Assembly: GCF_042242105.1 (NCBI RefSeq)
Contig: NC_092013.1
Location: 6,304,730-6,368,729 of the forward strand
From: Pempheris klunzingeri
Lineage: Eukaryota; Chordata; Actinopteri; Acropomatiformes; Pempheridae
DNA: 64,000 nt
Direction: 5' to 3'
Part shown: positions 53,652 to 64,000 of the stretch, one piece after another
How positions within the stretch are numbered: position 1 is the stretch's first letter
Layout: every line of letters begins with the position of its first letter
Made by a program: the position numbers and the translations under genes
Notes under the pieces: generated by a model
What the model was told of the DNA's origin: nothing
Database searches by the model: none
Seen by the model: only the letters and a program-made list of their open reading frames with translations

Positions 53652-54010
53652 CACTGCTGTTGTACAGTCTGACTGCAGCAGGTACAAATGAGCGCCTGAC
53701 ATGCTCTGTTTGGTAAGATGATCCGGTGGCTGAATGACCTGCTCATCTCCCACAGGTCGTCCTAGAGGGGGTGAGATCGGTTATCTAGTTTGGCTTTGAT
53801 CTTGTCCTTCGGCTACCTCTCTCCACTAATTCCAGACTGCCCAGTTTCAGCCCCTCCACACAGGCCTTTTTAACCAGCTTGTTAGTCTGCTGATCTCACC
53901 CGCCTTGATGCCACCCCTCCATCCCACCACAGCAAAGAACAGACACTGGCTACCACAGAGTGATAGAAGGAGCCTGTTACACACACTAAAGGATCTGAAT
54001 CATGTTCACA
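53640..54010 (-). mobile_element. LINE ORF2 C-terminal relic (frameshifted)
   Basis: Read on the minus strand, shifting frames give FYHSVVAS, FFAVVGWRGGI, KAGEISRL, SLELVERG-like and RSHPL-like pieces in the order found near the C-terminus of CR1/L2/Rex-type LINE ORF2. Multiple stops and frame changes show it is dead. No intact protein is present. Confidence 0.7.
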
Positions 54011-54185
54011 GTTCCCTGTGTATGTTCAGCACAATTGATTAGTTTCTCTTTGCCCCTGCAGAGGTAATGTGCTTTCAAAAATCTAGACCAACCAGACTTC
54101 TGTCTTCTTTAACAACATAATTAACTGGCTGTGTCTCAACCGAGAGTGTTTTTTCAATGTGAATATGTAGTTTGCTGTATGTAAA

Positions 54186-54217
54186 CTCCTCTCCTCTCCT
54201 CTCCTCTCCTCTTTCAG
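54186..54217 (+). repeat. (TCTCC)n tract forming an acceptor polypyrimidine tract
   Basis: About five cctct/ctcct pentamers run directly into ctttcag, the acceptor of the first coding exon (exon starts 54218). The microsatellite itself is the polypyrimidine tract. Confidence 0.8.
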
Positions 54218-54227
54218 TAACTCAGCT

Positions 54228-57200
54228 ATGGAAAGCTCCATTGAGGTTTCCCAGACTGGTGGCACCTCAAAACCCAAACCAGTTCTGGCCCCCAAACCTC
54301 GGCTCACTCCCAAGCCCTTCTCTCTGCAGAAGAATACCACCATTCGCTCCATCCATGCTCCAAAGACGGTCACCGCTACCTCTAAGACAACAACACAGCA
54401 GACTGGAAAATCGGAGGCCTCAGGTGTCCCCAAACCGGCTTTGAGCTCACCTGCTCCGCAACCCACCACCACTGACTCCAAGCCGAGCTCTGTGAGTGCG
54501 CCCGCCAAAGATCAACCAAAAGCAACCAAAGAAAGTAAAGCAAGCCCACATGGAGAAGATACTCTTGATTCTGGTGTAGGAAAATCAGCTCCACCCTCAA
54601 AGACAGCTCCACCCAAAGAGGCACCCAAGGCCAAGCCGAGCCAGAAGGACGATGTCATCCAAACAAACCACCAACCATTCACAGGTATTGTAAGTAACTC
54701 TGAACAGAATGACGGAGAAAAGAAGAAGGAGGAAACTGAGTCCTCTGTTTCGCAGAAGCCTGAAGAACCAGGTAGTGACGTCTCCTCCAGAGCCAATGAA
54801 AAGTATCGATGGGGCAGCACCAGGAAGCGCCTGTCCATGGAGCTCACTTCAAAGTTTGAGTCAGGTGGCCTTACTCTGCCCCCCGAGCCGAATATCCCCA
54901 TCTCTACAACCAACAGCAAGGACAATATTAACAAAGCAGAGTCGTCAGATCCAGAGCAGAGCCTGACAGCATCTAAGCAGTCAAACAGAGAGACTGACAA
55001 AGGTGGATTGACGCCAGAATACAGTGGAGGAGGCAGCATAAAGCGCAGGATCAGTCTTCTGTTCGACTCGTCATCGAGGCCGGAGGTCATGACGAAGAGA
55101 GACGAGCCAGAAATCGTAAACAGCACAGGAGGCGTGAAGGAGAAAATCAAAAACTGGGCCACGGAGACGAGCTCCGAGGGTCCGAAGACTGAGAAGAAGC
55201 CTCAGGTTGTGCCCCGAACTGGCTCTAAGAGGTAAGTGTGTTTGGTGATGCGTTAAGACATGAGTAAAAGGAAAAGAACGTTCTCTTTCAAGCAGGAAGT
55301 TCATTTTAGTTTTGTCAAGTCCACACTTAAGACTTTTAATGTATTTTTATCTCCTTAATATGAATATTCCCTGGATATGGCTGGTGCTTCATTGGTGTAT
55401 ATAGAATTCACTCTGCAGGGTACGTGTTTATGTTCCTTTTTTCTTTCGGTTGCATCAGAGAGATTAAGGAGTCTGTGAAAACATCACGGTAAGAGGTGTG
55501 CAAGTCCAGAAGTGTTGAGGCAGGCACCTTGTGTGGACATACTAGGGGCGTGGTAACTGAATAAGATTGTGGCCAGATTTATGGCCTCAAACAACCACGT
55601 TTAGATAAGAGTGCAAACTAGGCCCACAGTGAAAATGACATTTAAGAGATTCAACGGCGAGATGTCCTCTTAGCCTTGACACAGATTTCACTGTCAGCCG
55701 TTTTAATTGGTAGTTCTTACGAAAGCTGTTAGCAGTGTGCTTTGTGGATTACCCAGAGTAACAAAGACTCTGTTTCTGAAAAGCGAAGTTGCTGTTGAAG
55801 TTTTTAAACAGTAAACTGTCAGCGCTCTGAGCTCCACAAATTAAATCCACCTCTGCTGTGTTTACATAGAGGCTGAAATCTTAGAGATGAATTTCTCAAA
55901 ACCTGGCAAATAAAACCAAAACAATCTGAATAGCAAGATACACCTAAAGATAAGTGAAAGGAGGTGTTTTGTTTTTAAAATGGGTGACTAAACCTTTAAA
56001 GGAATAATTCAACGTTTATGCTGATAATTCACTTTCTTGCCAAGAGTTAGATGAGTGATTTCCCCACGTAGATACATAAAGTATTTCTGAAACTAGGGTC
56101 AGCAGGCGATTAGCTTAGCTTAGCATAAAGACTGACTTTGTCCAAAGTCTCTAAAACATCTGCTGATCATCTTGAAGTCACAGCGCCAGACCAAGAAGTT
56201 CCAGTGTGCTCATAAAACTACAACTTGTACATTACATTTTTTACATAGATTAGGCAAACACAACATATATCATATGAATTACTCAAATCAGATTTCTTAG
56301 ATTCAGGCTAAGTGTTTCCCCCTGTTTCCAGTCTGTATGCTAAGCTAAGCTAACCATATGCTGGCCGCAGCTTCGTATTTATAAGAGTGTTATCATATCA
56401 TCTAACTCTCAGTAAGAAATCAAAGCATTTATTTCCCAAATTATTTATTTAACATAAACTTTTTGTGATCACGTGTACTTGTATGTATTAGAGTGACCTG
56501 AGCTGTTGACAATTCTTTTTAAGCAAGCATGATCATTAAACTTATTTTCCTCTCTTCCACAGCTTTGAGCCAACAACTGCTCCAACAGCAGAGAAAACAC
56601 CCAAAATGCCTCCTGTTGAACCTCCTCCACCTGCGATTTCATCCAGTCAGACGGCCGATCTTCCTTCAAAGGTCTCACCTGCTGAACAACCCACTGAGAC
56701 CCAAATGGAAACGTCTAAAGATGCTCCTTCTGTAGATAAGTCATCGGGAAGCTCTAGAGAGACATCTGGAGAACAAACGCCTGACAAATCAACAGAGGAT
56801 GATGTCCGACTACGCGGCCGCAGCTCTTCTACAAGCCACTCCGCTCCAGATGAGGGAGACTCAGCTGCAGGTGAAAGTGCTGAGCACGCTCTGAAGAGGA
56901 ACAGCGTCAAACGCCGCTCGGTTCACTTCGGAGTCGTGGAGAGAGATGATGGCGGACCTCCACTGATCCTGGGCTCAGCGTCCGATTCCAGCACAGAAGA
57001 AGAAGAAGAAAAAGATGAGGATGAAGCTGAGGAGGACGTCCCTGTTTCGGTGCCTGTCTTTAGAAGAGTGGGAGCTCTTCAGAAGGAGGAGGATGCTGCG
57101 AAAGAAGAGGAACGACTGAAACATCTGGAGTTTGAAAAAAGACGGAGAGCAGAAGAGTTTGAACAGGCAAGACTTAATTTAGAAGAGGAGCACAAACGAA

Positions 57201-59278
57201 AAGAAGAAGAAGAAAAGGAGAAAGAAAGGGTGAGGCAGAGGGAAGAGGAGGAGAGGGAAAGAGAGAGGCTGAAGGAGGAGGAGATGGAGAGACAGAGGAA
57301 GGAGGAAAAGGAAAGAGAGAGGCTGAAGGAGGAGGAGGAGATGGAGAGACAGAGGAAGGAGGAAAAGGAAAGAGAGAGGCTGAAGGAGGAGGAGGAGATG
57401 GAGAGACAGAGGAAGGAGGAAAGGGAGAGAGAGAGGCTGAAGAAGGAGGAGGAGATGGAGAGACAGAGGAAGGAGGAAAAGGAAAGAGAGAGGCTGAAGA
57501 AGGAGGAGGAGATGGAGAGACAGAGGAAAGAGGAAAGGGAGAGAGAGAGGCTGAAGAAGGAGGAGGAGATGGAGAGACAGAGGAAGGAGGAAAGGGAGAG
57601 AGAGAGGCTGAAGAAGGAGGAGGAGATGGAGAGACAGAGGAAGGAGGAAAAGGAAAGAGAGAGGCTGAAGAAGGAGGAGGAGATGGAGAGACAGAGGAAG
57701 GAGGAAAGGGAAAGAGAGAGGCTGAAGAAGGAGGAGGAGATGGAGAGACAGAGGAAGGAGGAGAGGGAAAGAGAGAGGCTGAAGAAGGAGGAGGAGATGG
57801 AGAGACAGAGGAAAGAGGAAAAGGAAAGAGAGAGGCTGAAGAAGGAGGAGGAGATGGAGAGACAGAGGAAGGAGGAAAAGGAAAGAGAGAGGCTGAAGGA
57901 GGAGGAGATGGAGAGACAGAGGAAGGAGGAGAGGGAGAGAGAGAGGCTGAAGAAGGAGGAGGAGATGGAGAGACAGAGGAAGGAGGAAAAGGAAAGAGAG
58001 AGGCTGAAGGAGGAGGAGATGGAGAGACAGAGGAAGGAGGAGAGGGAGAGAGAGAGGCTGAAGAAGGAGGAGGAGATGGAGAGACAGAGGAAGGAGGAAA
58101 AGGAAAGAGAACGGCTGAAGAAGGAGGAGGAGATGGAGAGACAGAGGAAGGAGGAAAAGGAAAGAGAGAGGCTGAAGAAGGAGGAGGAGATGGAGAGACA
58201 GAGGAAGGAGGAAAAGGAAAGAGAGAGGCTGAAGGAGGAGGAGGAGATGGAGAGACAGAGGAAGGAGGAAAGGGAGAGAGAGAGGCTGAAGAAGGAGGAG
58301 GAGATGGAGAGACAGAGGAAGGAGGAAAAGGAAAGAGAGAGGCTGAAGGAGGAGGAGGAGATGGAGAGACAGAGGAAGGAGGAGAGGGAAAGAGAGAAAG
58401 AGTTGGAGTTGATGCGGCAGCGAAAGGAGGAGGAGGACAGGGAGAGGGTGAGACAGAAAGAGGAGAGACTCAGGGAAGAGGAGATGGAGAAAGAAAGATT
58501 AAGAGAGGAGGCTGAGGGAAGAGAGAGGGAGAGGCAAAAGAGGCTGACAGAGCAGCGAGAGAAGGACGAAGAGATGGAGAGGATGAGGCGAGTGGAAGTG
58601 GAGAAGCAGAGGGAGGAGGAGAGGAAAAGAGAGATAGAGAAAGAAAGTGCAGAGGAGCTGGAGAGAAAGGGAGCACGAGAGCTGGAGGAAAGGCTAAGAA
58701 TGGAGGAGGAGAGAGGAAAGGATGAGCTGAGCGACAGGGGAGGAGAGAGAGCAGCTTCGGACGAGGCAGAGAAGAACTTAATCAGCTTCGACTCTGAAGA
58801 TGTGCCTCAGAAATCAGAATCACCACGATCCCCCCCAGTAAAAACCTGTGAGCCCACACACAGTCAAAGCGAACTTGTTTTTGATGACTTCTCCGTCAGG
58901 CCGTCTCTGATCGACGTGGATTTTGAGGATTTTTCCGTCAAGCCAAAGAGATGGGGCGCACAGGCTAAAGTAGAAACCAGCCCTCTGCTCATCCAGAGTT
59001 GGGAGGCCGTCCCCACGGGTGACGAGGAAGAGGAAATGCTGGTGCCCCTGGACGTCAGCCCTCGGGAAAAGAAAGTGCCCGAGCGGGTGGAAAAACCAGG
59101 CAGCCCGGAGCCAACAACAACCCAGGAAAGTCCAGAGGAAGAGGAAGAGGAGCAGAGGCCTGAGGTGGAACGGCTGATCTCCATGGAGGTGGAGGACGAG
59201 GAGAAGGGGACGGAGACGGTGATGGAGGAAGAGGAGGAGACACGGCGGGACGAAGCGGAAGAGGCGGAGAAGCAGGAG
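54228..59278 (+). CDS. KIAA1671-like large low-complexity protein (5' part)
   Basis: Coding exon 54228-55231 (334 codons plus 2 nt) joins in phase to 56563-59278, giving 1240 residues up to a phase-0 donor (caggag|gtaaat). If that intron is retained, a stop follows at 59291-59293. The N-terminus is Pro/Lys-rich with APKP/TPKP motifs (16-31). It then has a basic [10 protein letters not shown] block (about 202-211), [11 protein letters not shown] (about 270-280), [10 protein letters not shown] and [10 protein letters not shown] (about 449-458). An acidic stretch follows (about 481-497), then a long charged helix (about 566-946) of 20 tandem 18-19-residue units of the [19 protein letters not shown] type. 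The tail has two DFSV[RK]P motifs and ends acid-rich. The LSM.LT..FE block and PRL.PKPFS near the start recall vertebrate KIAA1671, a relative of tankyrase-binding protein TNKS1BP1. The diagnostic C-terminal domain would lie beyond the window, so the name is provisional. Function is unknown; cytoskeletal or junction association is inference. Confidence 0.75.
55459..55488 (+). CDS. Candidate 30-nt in-frame microexon of KIAA1671-like gene
   Basis: A strong pyrimidine tract (ttccttttttctttcggttgcatcag) precedes it and the donor acg|gtaaga follows. Its length is a multiple of three and its phase fits the flanking exons (2 nt carried in, 2 carried out). Inclusion replaces the junction serine (AG+C) by [11 protein letters not shown] without a stop. 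A TGC sits 6-8 nt before the exon, as in SRRM4-dependent neural microexons. It is inferred from sequence only. Confidence 0.55.
55996..56440. mobile_element. Palindromic MITE-like element in KIAA1671-like intron
   Basis: The two halves are inverted copies. Left has ttcttgccaagagttagatgag and gcttagcttagcataaagactg. Right has cagtctgtatgctaagctaagc and catctaactctcagtaagaaa. The flanks start near tttaaaggaataattcaac. I recognise this as a high-copy teleost MITE family. It carries no coding sequence and lies about 0.12 kb before the 56563 exon. Confidence 0.75.
57256..58393 (+). repeat. Coding minisatellite, 20 units of 57 (54) nt
   Basis: Twenty units can be counted by the residue block EMERQRKEE. 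Seventeen are 57 nt (19 aa); three (units 1, 12 and 14) are 54 nt (18 aa). All stay in frame. Units vary mainly as K/R before ERERL and as LKKEEE versus LKEEEE. The encoded sequence should form a continuous charged helix or coiled coil, within the 56563-59278 exon. Confidence 0.9.
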
Positions 59279-59426
59279 GTAAATGCAGCGTGATGGATTT
59301 TGTTTTTTGCGAGCAGCAGCTTGGTTATATGAGAGGGTTATTTGGTCGATGAGGGTGAGGTTCAGAGCAGAGACAGGAGTGTGCTTGTAACCGTGGTTGT
59401 TTCACCACTGAATCACATCCGCCTGC

Positions 59427-59430
<4 letters not shown>

Positions 59431-59461
<31 letters not shown>
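59431..59461. repeat. (CA)n microsatellite
   Basis: A CA array of about 15 units about 150 nt after the end of the large KIAA1671-like exon. Confidence 0.9.
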
Positions 59462-59463
<2 letters not shown>

Positions 59464-62400
59464 CAACACACAGCCATTCCTGAAGCATGACGAAAAAACA
59501 CCTTGTCATACTTGCTTCAGCCTGATTCAGTCACAGCTTGTTAAGCGTGTGTGTTTGTGTGTGTAGTTGTGACACAGTGTAATGAACCAAGCGTGGCCTG
59601 AAATCTACATCTACACGTATGCGTGTGCCATGGCTCATTTGTGTTATCCGCCTATTTCTTACAATAACAAGAGCGTACAGAGTGTTAGAGAAAGATAAGT
59701 GTTGACTCAAACAACAACCTGGTTCTCAGTTCCTGCTCTCAAATTTCTACCCCTGACGATGATACATGTAGAGGGTGAGAAAAAGTAAGACTGAATGTCT
59801 TTTCCATGCATATTTAGTTTCTCTCAAAAGTCGTCCAGGTCGTCCAGGACATTCAGTTGCTTTAGTCTTAGTTTTGATGAATTTTCTGAATATATCAGAC
59901 TCTACTTCCTGGTAGCGAATGTGTGGTTGTAACTGTAAGACGTCTAACAGGAAGTGAGGTTATGACATCCTCTGCATCTGCCCCACAATCGTCTGTCAGA
60001 TACTTTCACTTTGGTCTTATTTTTTTACGCGAAGAAAACATTTGTTCTCAAAGACCAAGGCAGTTTGAAAAAAGATTTCCGCGTGAGGGAGGGATGGATT
60101 ATTTCACATGGGCGTCTTGGATGGGTTATCTCCAGCAGCTGTGGGTGAGTCTTTGCACAGAGAAATGTTGCCTAATAGCACTAGAGGTATTACAGGGAAT
60201 TGCAAAGTCACTCCAGAAATTTGCACCTGTGGGAGGATTCTTCCTGTTATGCACTGAATACACAAGGGTGCAAGTTGAGTACGTAACCAATTTGTATTTG
60301 AGTGGTTCAGTTTTGAGCCAAAGCTCCCACATAAAAAAGATAATACGATTTGAATGGGGCTTTGCTAAAATGATAGATTCAAAGTCTGTGGCTAAGCCGA
60401 GTGTAAAACAGTTTTATGTCACACTTTTATGTCACAGTATAACTTTATCAACCGTTTCCCAGTCTTGGATTGATCCAGCAGATCGCCTCAGCCAGCAGCC
60501 GTGAAATGGGCTGCTACAATAGCTGTAATATAATCCTTGGGGGCAATTGCGCCAATCAAAGTATGTTCACTGAAAGTGCTTGTTGACAGGCTCAGATTGT
60601 TATTTGTGTTTGACAACATTACAGAAATGATCTCTACAGAGATCGACCTGAAAGATTCAATCAATAAGTCTTTCTTTATATAACCCCAATTCAACACAAA
60701 CGATATCTCAAGACACTTTTCAGAGAAGAGAGAGAAGGCTGAGACCAAACTCTTTAATTAAGAGATGCACAGCAAGCAACAACTATAATAACAATAGTAA
60801 CTCTATTAATTATAAGAGGAATATGACTAATAATGAATATGTGAACGATAATAATAATAGGCTTCAAATTTAATAATTACTAATAGTAGTAATAGATTGA
60901 TTTCTTTTTTCAAACTAACTTAATATGTTATATCTCATTTAGACAGAGTTAAACCTTTAGCCAATTTAGGAACATTAATGAAATAAAATGATAGTTTGTT
61001 AAATTTCTGTACACCTTTAAAGAACCTTTAAGTGCCAGGGAGTGAAAACTTTGGCCATTTTATTTATCTTTTATCTTTAGACACTATGTACTTTTTAGTA
61101 GTGTTGCATATGATAAGACTCATAAATATATAAAGGCTGCTTCTAACACAAAGTCTATTTTCTGCTTGAGTTGATGCACCTTTAAAGGCCCACTGAAGCT
61201 GTAGTTCAGCTGCAGCCAAACAAACCATGTCTGAGCTTATTTCTGGGTCAACCCACAAATATACGTCTTCGCTGCACTTGTGTGTGAAAGAAGTAGTCCT
61301 GACGAGCTGGGAGTGTGACAGTCGGCTAATGCTGCTGAGAAACTCAAGGCACCTTAGCAGTGTTTGCCTTGTTATAGTTGACTGACCAAAGATTACAGCC
61401 TAAAAGATAGAGTGTACATTTATATAGTTATATACTGTACAGGTATAGAGTATAGAGGTATACGCAGATTTGATTGTGTGTTCTCTAATCTTCTGTATTG
61501 TAAATATCTCTATTTCATATTTTTATATCATGTATTTCTTGATTGTGCACCATTATATCAAGGAAAATTACTTGTAATCTGAAAACGTACATGCCAAAAA
61601 AATCCGACAGACAATTTAAAGTGCAAAGTCAAGGAGATTATACGCCTAAATGAGCATCTTTCAACAGAAATGACACGGTGGAGTGAGACAAGGCAGCAAA
61701 AACAAACACGGTGAACGGAGAAAAGAGTTGTGGTTGCAGCTAATTAGGGAACATCAGAGTGAATGAACATCTGACGGGGCCGCGCTAGTCAAGACGCATC
61801 GGTTCACCGCCTGTTTGAACATGCAACATTTTCGCAGTTAATGAAAATACTGAACTCTTAAGCCCTGAACTGTGTGTACATGTACGCATTCGTCTTTGTG
61901 ATGTTGGCTCTCTGTGTGTTGCGTGCATGCTTTAGCAAACAAACCAGCCCACAGAGAGCTACCGTAAAGGGGCATTGTACATAAATCCACTTAAGGTCGG
62001 CTGTATTGGAGCTCTGCTGGTTATCATTTGACAGGCACAGCCCTGGTGTCACCACTGTGTGGCACTGCTGCTCTTAAAAAGCTACACTTCCTTATTCTGC
62101 ACCACAGAAACCAGCAAGTTTATATCATGTAGAGCACCTTACACTGCCACAGTATGGTCACCATAACATTGAATAGCACAATTTGATAGATGAAAGAATG
62201 CAAGAATCATCCAAAATCCACAGAAGCAGCACTATTGTGAGGCAGAGAGAAGCTTTTTATATTGACAGAGCAGAATGTTGAAAATGTTTACTGAGCAAAC
62301 ACAAGCTGTGCAGCCAACCGTGCGGTCCGTCGTCACTCAGGCTACTGGCTCTCAGGTAGACAGACAAACAGTCGGACAGATGGATGGATGGACAGGTCTC

Positions 62401-62560
62401 ATGGTGAGAAGAACCCAGGTGCTATGTGGTCATCATGCCCCCTTTTGGATGTGGTCAACAGGGCAGCGTGTCAGAATGACCATACATGGTGCCCCTCCTT
62501 CTCTGTCTCTCTACTCGCTCTCTCCACCCCCTTTTTTTTAGAGAGCCCGTCACCCTCCTG

Positions 62561-62566
<6 letters not shown>

Positions 62567-62621
<55 letters not shown>
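62567..62621. repeat. (CA)n microsatellite
   Basis: A near-pure CA array of about 27 units in the presumed intron. Confidence 0.9.
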
Positions 62622-62623
<2 letters not shown>

Positions 62624-63419
62624 TCTGGCACACATACACACAAAAGAGGATGGGCTAAAGCACAAACAAGAAAGTTCACATGTTCACTGTCCATTCTTTC
62701 AGTCGTCTTGTGCTCCCAGTCGCTCAAACTTTCTCTCAGTCTTCCTGCTTTCTGCTGTTCTCTGTTCTCCTCTCACAAAGATCTGGTTCATTCACTTGCC
62801 TGCATTTAACCTTCGGGAAGAGAGCAGAGGAGGGAGGTACAGAAAGCACCTTGGCCCAGCCTGCCGCACCTTCCTTCCCTTGGGGATTTTCCAAAACCGA
62901 GCACAGACCTCTGCTTTGTTTTGACGTGCTCTGAAATCACTCTAGAGGAGATAAAAGGGTGATCTACCTCTCTGTACCTGGCTTTGGATGTTTGGACTGG
63001 CTGATATTTCCCATGCTGTTTTTTTTTCTTCTTTTTTTTGGCTTGACTGGAAAATAAGGTTGTGATGTGAGCTGGGACGTAGGTACACAAGCAAAGAGGC
63101 CTCACAAGTCTCTGCACACCAAAGGAGGTAATCGTTAAAACTGTTGTGTGCAGGACTGGAAGCGTCTTTGCTGTTTTTCTACTTCCAAAGTTGAGGCAAA
63201 GGGCTTCTGTCAGTGTCATTTAAATGGACGATGATGTGATGATGGGAGAGTCTGTCTGCAGGACGCTGCTGGTCACATCCATCATAGTGGAATAATGTCA
63301 GTGCAAACACATGGCTGGTCAGACTATTTACTTCTAGACTGACAGCAAATAATGGACTGTTTCACTGTTTGTGTGGCCTGAGGCTTAAAAATATGGAGAG
63401 AGAGAAGACGGGTTTGTAT

Positions 63420-63427
63420 GACGTCAG
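63420..63427 (+). promoter_or_regulatory. Palindromic CRE (TGACGTCA)
   Basis: A full consensus CREB/ATF palindrome 180 nt upstream of the ATG at 63608. An A/T-rich cttaaaaatatgg sits just before it. This is consistent with a promoter for the following exon. Confidence 0.5.
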
Positions 63428-63607
63428 AAAGACAGTTACCTTCTGCTTGCTGAAAATGACGGCTGAAAGTCAGATCACAATCCCAGCTTTCTGACTCAGC
63501 CATTGACTCCCTTCATCTCTAACAAAGCTGAACTTCAGTTTCTCCGGTGACCCTGTTCCCATGGTGACGCTGGCGCCTGGACGACCAGCTGTTTGAGCTT
63601 TTCAACC

Positions 63608-63913
63608 ATGCAGTACTTGGGAGGGAAACTGTCGGCCGCCCAGCTGCAGGTGACCGGCTGGGTGGGCAACGTTCGACGCTCCTTGCAGGGGGCTCTGGAG
63701 CTGGTGTGGGGCACCACAGGAGAGACGCAGGAGGAGGAAGAGGAGGGGAAAGAGGAGGAGGAGAAGGAGGAGGAAGGCGAAGATGGAGGAGGAAGGCTTC
63801 AGAGAGCCATCTCACCGCTGCGTAGCTTCGCCAGACGTAGCAGGAGATCCCTGCGTCGCCTCTCCGTCAGAAGTCGGCGGACTCTGCAGACGAGAGCCAC
63901 TGAACCCTGCTCT
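63608..63913 (+). CDS. Putative alternative first coding exon (partial gene)
   Basis: The ATG at 63608 opens a 102-codon frame with an in-frame stop upstream (TGA, 63548-63550), so it is not the continuation of an upstream exon. It ends at a consensus donor (ccctgctct|gtaaga) in phase 0. The peptide starts MQYLGGKLSAAQLQVTGWVG, has an acidic Glu run (about 41-60) and then an Arg/Ser-rich basic block (SFARRSRRSLRRLSVRSRR). No family was recognised. The 59278 donor of the KIAA1671-like gene is also phase 0, so both could feed the same downstream exon from two promoters. An independent neighbouring gene is the alternative. Confidence 0.5.
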
Positions 63914-64000
63914 GTAAGAGCCGACACAGTAACCCAGTAGATGGCAACGAGTAGAACTGTTTAATGACAATCAGATATTACACAAACAGTCTTAGAAGGT

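Larger units (their letters stand above)
51092..54217 (+). other. Intron 1 of the KIAA1671-like gene
   Basis: This 3.1 kb contains a minus-strand LINE relic (53640-54010), a (GT)n array (53597-53651) and, at 52700-52740, aacctgtattgatccccagtg, which looks like an inverted LINE tail. No other exon was recognised. Confidence 0.45.
59294..63600. other. Probable intron of the KIAA1671-like gene
   Basis: I see no coding exon between the 59278 donor and the 63608 ATG. The stretch has CA arrays (about 59431-59461 and 62567-62621), a possible decayed LINE tail (about 61430-61600) and mixed AT-rich DNA. A CRE-type site near the end is listed separately. Confidence 0.5.

Noticed and set aside
53448-53753. 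Minus-strand 101-codon frame with a long His/Thr run
   Set aside because: It is translated from a (GT)n array and the decayed LINE relic, so it is not a host gene.
54512-55162. 216-codon minus-strand open frame
   Set aside because: It is the antisense shadow of the KIAA1671-like first coding exon, with no splice context or family motif of its own.
59279-59293. Stop codon right after the large exon as the true end of the KIAA1671-like protein
   Set aside because: A consensus-like donor in phase 0 precedes it and the family is longer, so splicing is preferred. Intron retention using this stop remains possible.
60000-60504. 193-codon plus-strand frame
   Set aside because: It needs a non-ATG start further upstream, has no recognisable motif, and lies in presumed intron DNA without matching splice sites.

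Overview
This window is nuclear DNA from a ray-finned (teleost) fish. Three things point there. Coding exons are small, have GT/AG splice borders and sit in long introns. The non-coding DNA is full of CA/GT microsatellites and of typical teleost dispersed repeats: a tRNA-like SINE, decayed LINE 3' tails, and hAT and other palindromic MITE-like elements. The genes are vertebrate orthologues. There is no sign of operons, CRISPR arrays or bacterial genes.

Layout: 1-5.7 kb is gene-free and carries a SINE and other repeats. 6.3-8.4 kb holds a three-exon tmem233-like gene on the minus strand (CD225/dispanin family, 110 aa). 9.8-33.6 kb is the complete coding region of the RNA-binding protein Musashi-1 (msi1, minus strand, 14 coding exons, 350 aa), with a 3'UTR of about 2.3 kb. 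33.7-41.6 kb is intergenic, with LINE tails, a decayed hAT-like fragment and microsatellites. 41.6-47.7 kb is the complete unc119b gene (minus strand, 5 coding exons, 243 aa). 48-50.8 kb is rich in transposons. From about 50.9 kb to the window edge on the plus strand lies a large KIAA1671-like gene. It has a non-coding first exon, a 1 kb first coding exon, a candidate 30-nt microexon, and a 2.7 kb exon with a 20-copy, 57-nt tandem repeat encoding a charged helix. A further ATG-containing exon at 63.6 kb looks like an alternative first exon; its 3' partner exons lie beyond the window.

The genes do not form a pathway. Musashi-1 is a neural and stem-cell translational regulator. UNC119B is a lipid-binding chaperone that loads N-myristoylated cargo into cilia. 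TMEM233 is a small membrane protein. The KIAA1671-like protein is a large, low-complexity, probably cytoskeletal or junctional protein. From memory, TMEM233, MSI1 and UNC119B all lie on human 12q24, so their grouping looks like conserved synteny. I reconstructed exons by reading both strands, checking splice dinucleotides and checking that phase carried across every junction. Family names rest on recalled vertebrate sequences, not on a search. No wholly novel system was found. The most interesting signals are in splicing architecture and the coding minisatellite.
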